Part shown: piece after piece, positions 57,375 to 64,000 of the stretch
Position numbering within the stretch: position 1 is the first letter of the stretch
How the letters are laid out: each line of letters starts with the position of its first letter
Assembly (NCBI GenBank): GCA_014898415.1
Contig: RCTD01000001.1
Location: forward strand, 1,984,001-2,048,000
Direction: 5' to 3'
DNA length: 64,000 nucleotides
Source: Stromatinia cepivora
Lineage: Eukaryota > Ascomycota > Leotiomycetes > Helotiales > Sclerotiniaceae
Position numbers and translations under genes: made by a program
Notes under the pieces: generated by a model
What the model saw: only the letters and a program-made list of their open reading frames with translations
Database searches by the model: none
Told to the model about the DNA's origin: nothing

Positions 57375-58605
57375 GTAAGTGGAGGATTGATTTGAATAAT
57401 GAATAATAGGAGAGGAAGAGGAAGTTGGAGATGGTAGCAAATTCAAACAGAACAAGGACATGGTAGTAAGAAAATATCTGCACATGAATAGGGAGATAGA
57501 TGATGGTGCGAAATTTTCAGGAGAGGAAAAATGATATCGTATTCCGCAAGATGGGAATGTAAGGTAACACAAATCAGATTTGCAAATGATAATAACATTC
57601 ATTACCTACCCATACACTCATATGAAAGGGAGAAGAAAAAACAATCAGCGAAAGTTTACACAAAGAAAAGTTAAAAAGAAACTCCGAACTACAAGCGTAG
57701 GCAGAAGCTATATACAGGTCAAGCCTGCAGATATAAAAAGAAAATACTCGAGGGAGCCTAATCCCCACTCCCTCATTCATATCAAACTCTCCAGTTGCCA
57801 TTCTAGTCCCATACAAACCTCCATCACGCAGAGTCTCACATATCAAATCAAATCAAATCATCAAGAGACACTGCTCATCTAGTAAAAGAGCCAATGAAGT
57901 GTAGTAAAAAAAAGGTCAGTTACATAGAACAAAGGTACAATTCGCATCGTTGAGTTATTTTTCTGCTTTCTGCGCTCAACCCATGCACACCCTCCCTTCC
58001 TATTCCCTTTCTTTATCTGTCTGCCTGGCACATTCAATTGCCCCCTTTCTCCAATGTATGAACACAAATATTAAGAGTTAGCCGTAATGAGCCTACTCCT
58101 GAAATTCTCCTCCCGCCTTTCTATTAAAACCAGATACCAAAATCCGAATGCCAATACCCGAAAACCGAAAACTCGCCCGAAAAACGTCCCATGTATCTAT
58201 CGTCATGTCGTGAAAATGCTGGCATGTCAATCTAAAGCAAAAGTTCGTGGTTCGGCCGAAAAGTCGTTGGGAAAAGCGTATCGAGTTGAATCCTTAGTGT
58301 TAGTGATCGAAAAGCGTAATGAAAAAGTTGCTGTGTGCATATTTGAGTCGCATTTGGCAATGAGGGAAGTAAGGAAACGAAAGGTAGGGTGCGGAAGGTG
58401 TCGCGTAAAATAGGTATGTTTGGTCGAGATCGAAGTCTGGAGGATACTGGCAAAAGTCTGGTGAGATGACGGATCCCAAAGAGAAGCGATCGGTGAAAGG
58501 GCGCATTTTTGGTCGAGGGCAATATTCGTTGCGTGGAAAATCGCGAGTTAAGCTTATCTGCGTCCGAACCTGCTACACAAAAGGAAGTTCGTAATTGATC
58601 ATTTT
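57375..58605. other. Convergent 3' region between NRDE2 and PP1
   Basis: 1.23 kb holding the 3' ends of two convergent genes. Short frames of 60-110 codons occur on both strands but none shows a family motif. Confidence 0.6.
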
Positions 58606-59792
<1,187 letters not shown>

Positions 59793-61604
59793 CGCTTTGT
59801 CCTCCTTCAGGAGAATTTGACCGGGGGCGTTGTGATGTAATCCGCAGCAGGTGGATGTCAAAAGACAGTAGGCTATAAGATCGTAGATGTATTTACGCTA
59901 GGGCTTGAATTCACTTCACTTCTCAATCTGCCGCGCGTAATAAATTAGTCTAAACCGAGATAACTTGATGTAAATAGAGCCCTGAATTATGTTGAAGCTA
60001 TGAAGCTCAACAAGAATCTGCAGGGTTTCGGCAGGGTTTGAATAACTTACAATGAAGTTAAATTCGCCTCAATGGATCTCTCTAATGAAAACCACGTTCA
60101 AACCCCCTTTGAAGGAGTATTCTTCTTGATGTCGTGATGTTGTGGCGGTGTTAATAAATTGGGCTCAAAAAGTCACCAACTTTAAGCTGAACAGACTCTG
60201 AGTAAACAGGTATATGAAAAAAAGATGTGATTTGTTATGATTATTCACAAGTCTTTTTTACTTATTAATTCGCCGCTTGTATCGCAAAGAACGCGATAAT
60301 ATCGTCTTAGACTTCGTAGCTGAAGTATCGCAGAGTAGTCTTTGTCGACTCGAAGAAGTTTTGTGGTTGTTCAATCGAGGGATGGAGTTGTTACGGGCTT
60401 GTCGGATTTCTCTTGTATTTTCAACACAAGCGTGCCTCTACGTTTATCGCCTTAAAAAAAGGTCAAGGGTTCGAGAACAACCCGTACAAAGCAGGCAGTG
60501 GAGCCAGGAACAGGGAAAAAAAAAATTGTGAGAGCCAGGAAGAGAGGAGAAAAAAATTAAGTTTTTCTGTAATATGTCCGTGATCCGTATTTACTTTCCT
60601 TTTAATTTCGTTTTGGTATAAATTATCTTATCGCTTTGATTTTATGTTGAAGTAACTTTTTGAGGTTGTTCAAACTTCAAAGTCATACAGATACTCGGCT
60701 TTTGGGGGTGGTTTCTTTTCTTCACAAATGGTAATCCTGTATGGTGCTGTGATGCGTACGCATTGTTGTTTGAGGTAAGAAAGTGGGAAGAGGGAAGAGT
60801 GAAGGGGTAGAGAAGTAAAGGGGGGGGGGGTGGGATTTAAATTGGAGAGAGGAAGAAAGTTGGAGGGGGATCGTTTTTTAGATTTGTGCCTTGCTTGGTA
60901 CTGGTTGTTGAAATGATTCGAGTCAATGGGCTTGCTTATATTTGTGTGGAATGCGTGCGAATGTGATTTAGAGATTTGATGATGGTAAACAAGAATGTTG
61001 TCATTCAAAATCATCCATCTGTGAGTCCAGCAAGAAAGAGAATTGATTCAGAATTAATCGTCAATTCGAAGGATATGTATGTGACAAGGGCCCCAATGAG
61101 TTGACTTGCATGGCACCAAGTAAAGATACCTAGTTATGGGTTGTAGCTGTTGATCTTTTGAATCCTTCATTATTTATTGGACCTGCGTGTAATAAGTAAG
61201 GTAATGAGCAAACGCTGACTCTTTCTTTCTGCATGCAAAGTCTCACGATATCATGTACACATATAATACATTATACATTTCTTTTCCTGTCAAATTTCCG
61301 TGTTACGTTATTTCTTGGAAATTGCCAATGGAGGTTGCACAGAACCCCTCCACACGCCGACCAGCCCTCTAAGAATAAGTCAGTACAAGCAGCGATGCTT
61401 TTCAAGCGCTTATGCATTCGGTTTTTTTAAACCCCAGTGCTTCATCTTCATGCTTCTTTTCAACGCTGCTTTTATGTTTCTGGTCTTACACCCTTGAAGT
61501 AGATCTGCTCTCAACCTTTTTAAAGACCAACTCCTAAACGGGATACATACTCAACATCTATCTACCCAGTAAGGAATATATGAACCATGCAGCTACTGTA
61601 TATG

Positions 61605-61633
61605 TTATTGTATATGTGGAACATATACAATAA
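61605..61633. repeat. Perfect 12-bp inverted repeat
   Basis: TTATTGTATATG and its reverse complement CATATACAATAA are separated by TGGAA. It could form a hairpin or bind a dimeric protein. No gene lies nearby, so its role is unknown. Confidence 0.75.
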
Positions 61634-62400
61634 TTTTCCCTCCACCTACCCATCCAAGATTCGAGACACTAGCACGCACACTCATATCTCCTCTCTAAAT
61701 CCACATTTGAATACGACAACCTTTACGTGAAGGGTTAAACTTGGATAGTTGCAGCTGCGACTACGATATCAAGCACGATAACCGCACTGATACTGAATGC
61801 TGCACTATCGGTCAAGATCCCCCAAGATCTTTTGCAGTGGTCTAGCTCATTGTCATCGCTGGTATCATGATATCGGTCCCGCCCGTACCTTAATAAGTCA
61901 TGAATTAGTCTTCTTTTTTAGTCGACATACTAGTTTCGGCCCCTTCCACTACTCCTATTTTGATCTTTGACGAATCAAACCTTAAATGCAACTAATCGCC
62001 AACAACAACCTACATGTCATTTATGTACCTGAGAGAATATCGTTTGCCTACTGATGCTTCCTACTCACACGTCCTAGTAGTCCATTCTTACTCCATTGTC
62101 CGCCGGTTTGCTCGTAAGCCTACGCAGACTCGATACCCCACCTACCAATAGCATCTCATCGATAGCCCAGCCGCAGGAAAAGCCTTTAACCCAGTATCCA
62201 CCCTACTTCTACAGCGAATCATATCTCCTAGTTTTAAGCCACTTTGAATTCGAGACACTCCACATATGGGAATCCCCTCAATTTTCATATGCTTCCTACT
62301 CTCGCCTTCGCTTTGTTCCGAGAAGTCGCACTCTCGCAAATCACATGCATTCATCAGCTCACATTACCCCGCTATGTCTGATAACAACTGGTTAGCCTTT

Positions 62401-62419
62401 CCCGAGAAATCTTCTCGGG
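62401..62419. repeat. Perfect 8-bp inverted repeat with 3-nt loop
   Basis: CCCGAGAA, loop ATC, TTCTCGGG. A compact GC-containing stem in otherwise featureless DNA. No flanking T-run or gene supports a terminator role. Confidence 0.7.
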
Positions 62420-64000
62420 AGACTATCGGCCCCTGCATAGTCTTTGCCGAGTCCCGACCCAACCCATTGTCATGGTCCCCGGCTTCTAAAATTATGACCA
62501 CCCTCATGACTTCTTTTACCTGAGTGGACGCGTTCAAAAGCGGGATTGTCTACTCTTACTCGGCCAATACCGCCGCAAATACTTTTGATATCAGCGGTGT
62601 AATACCTAGACAGCACACCGTTCTTGCTGCACAGAGACCTACCGCCCAGCTTTAATTTACTACCGGGCAGCCATAAATTTATTCCTACAAGTGTATGAAG
62701 CTTGTGAGATTTGATTTTTTCCGTGGTAATCTGTCAATTGCCATAAGTATGGTGACCTGGCTTTGCGTCTTCCATCTTGGGGTTTCCATGTATACCTTTT
62801 TCTCCCATTATTCTCCTACTTCCCAGATAGTAATTTCCATATCACTGTTTTCTTGCTTTATGACAAGATTTTAAAGGTTGTAGCTTACGGAAATTGTCAG
62901 CATTCATCCCCATCACTATCAAGTAGTGCCAATACTTCTGGTGTTCTCTTGATGACAATACACAGGACAAAACACAATATAAAACCAGAAAGCCGAAGAG
63001 GAAGCTTCTTTTGTTGAATTGCGGGTTTTGATTTGGATTCTACTTCTTCTGTTTGGTAAAAGATTTTTAAGAGTGTATATAATGGGTCCTAAGTATGTGG
63101 TGCTAGGCAGCCCTTTTCATGAAATTTGTACTTAAGAGTCAATTTCTCCTTTCAAATATACTAGTGACAGTATCACTCTTCGTCAACATTCCAAGAACAC
63201 TTCTTTCATAACAAGATTTGCCTTTCCATATTAATCAGTGAGAGCACATGGCATCAAAATATGCCCCAAAATCTATCTTTTACTCCTCTGTGTCATCAAA
63301 TTTGCCATTTCCTGGGTATATGATATTGAGCTAGGCAATAAATGTTCTTTTATCTCAAACCACTAAGTATGTATTAGCATAAAGACTGAATATGCAATTG
63401 CAGAACAATTGAGGTTCTTCCTTGTGTGGTTCCATCGATTTTCAATATATTCCCATGTGTTCTTCTACCCAAGTCAATGGCTTTAAAATTTCAGGGATTC
63501 ACCAGTCCTCCTCTTCACCACTCGATACGCTTGCCCAAATCAAAGTTCGCTAAAAGCATATCTCTCTTGGACTCAATTTTACTGTATAGTTAAATCTGAT
63601 CCCAAACTTTTTAGTATCCAGTTTTGGGCACTGATATTTATTCCGTGGGGCAATTTTGATTTCACTGAGACATTACTGTGCCCAATGCTGATCGGAATTT
63701 ACTCAAACATTAATTAGATGGAATAAACTTGACAAGAGGATTTAACGAGATGATAATACAAGTAGTTTCCTATGTTATTCAGTATTTTCTTCTGGCTTGT
63801 CATTATATCTTATTTCTTAGACTTCAAATTATGCAATGCTTAAAAAATCGGTTGCTTAAAAATGTCTCCCCACCACCCCCCACGCACCCCCGAACACCTA
63901 CGTACTACCGTCAATTTACCGTTAATTTGATGTCCTCTTTTTTCATCTTTCGTTTCGCTCCTCTGCCGACTAACTATAGTGTTCAATCCTCCCTTGTGAA

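Larger units (their letters stand above)
59793..64000. other. 4.2-kb gene-free stretch
   Basis: No coding region with recognised features was found from the PP1 start to the end of the window. It holds an A-rich run near 60515-60555, a run of 11 G at 60820-60830, and two perfect inverted repeats at 61605-61633 and 62401-62419. Short reading frames (60277-60531, 62096-62395, 62763-63017 and others) lack motifs and splice context. The first part should contain the PP1 promoter. Undetected fast-evolving genes or non-coding RNAs remain possible. Confidence 0.5.

Noticed and set aside
57580..58413. Plus-strand frames of about 100 codons in the NRDE2-PP1 gap
   Set aside because: Basic low-complexity or antisense to PP1 3' sequence, no motifs.
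60463..60482. Possible tRNA T-arm (GGGTTCGAGAACAACCC)
   Set aside because: The loop is too long and no acceptor, D or anticodon arms fit around it.
60277..60531. 84-codon plus-strand frame after PP1
   Set aside because: Ends in a low-complexity A-rich run, no start context and no recognised domain.

Overview
The window is nuclear DNA of a filamentous ascomycete. Genes carry short spliceosomal introns (mostly 48-110 bp) with GTATGT/GTAAGT-type donors, CTAAC/CTGAC-type branch sites and CAG/TAG acceptors. The best protein matches are to fungal families. Gene composition, family set and a transition-riddled AT-rich transposon block suggest a Leotiomycete, perhaps a Sclerotiniaceae-like fungus (Botrytis/Sclerotinia/Monilinia). 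That placement is inference; no marker gene settles it.

Layout. 176-2630 (-) is the DEAD-box helicase DRS1. 3476-7491 (-) is an eight-exon GNAT-acetyltransferase gene with an exon-level repeat in its N-terminal half. 8493-9354 (+) is the small GTPase ARL2, with a 17-nt micro-exon. 10009-14819 (+) is a large disordered protein with an N-terminal DUF4045-like segment and a gelsolin-like C terminus. 14820-17450 has no intact gene but holds a protein-like relic on the minus strand. 17451-19256 (-) is a Zn2Cys6 regulator. 19939-20036 (-) is an intron-containing tRNA-Ser(GCU). 21908-35543 is one Ty3/Gypsy chromovirus with 243-bp LTRs and CCACT target duplications. It is interrupted by a nested Copia element at 23740-30567 with 186-bp LTRs and GTTTT target duplications. 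Both elements lie on the minus strand and both are destroyed by RIP-type transitions. Then come a 2EXR-domain protein (35870-37471, -), a DENND11/LCHN-type protein (38920-40900, +), SEC63 (41748-43996, -), RDH54/TID1 (44633-47567, -), UTP10 (47844-53358, -), NRDE2 (53670-57374, +) and the PP1 catalytic subunit (58606-59792, -). The last 4.2 kb hold no gene I can support.

Most genes are housekeeping: rRNA and ribosome biogenesis (DRS1, UTP10), RNA surveillance (NRDE2), ER translocation (SEC63), recombination (RDH54), tubulin folding (ARL2) and phosphatase signalling (PP1). They are not an operon or metabolic cluster. UTP10 and NRDE2 share a 311-bp divergent promoter. The accessory part is the roughly 21-kb stretch from about 14.8 to 35.5 kb: a gene relic, a regulator, a tRNA, simple repeats and the nested retrotransposons.

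The most unusual items are: an antisense reading frame inside the Copia element between RNase H and the 3' LTR, with a patch of better-preserved base composition; the duplicated exon module in the GNAT gene; two stop-free introns whose length is a multiple of three; the ARL2 micro-exon; and a 77-codon membrane-type reading frame whose ATG overlaps the SEC63 stop codon. All splice sites were read by eye. Transcript data and homology searches would be needed to confirm them.
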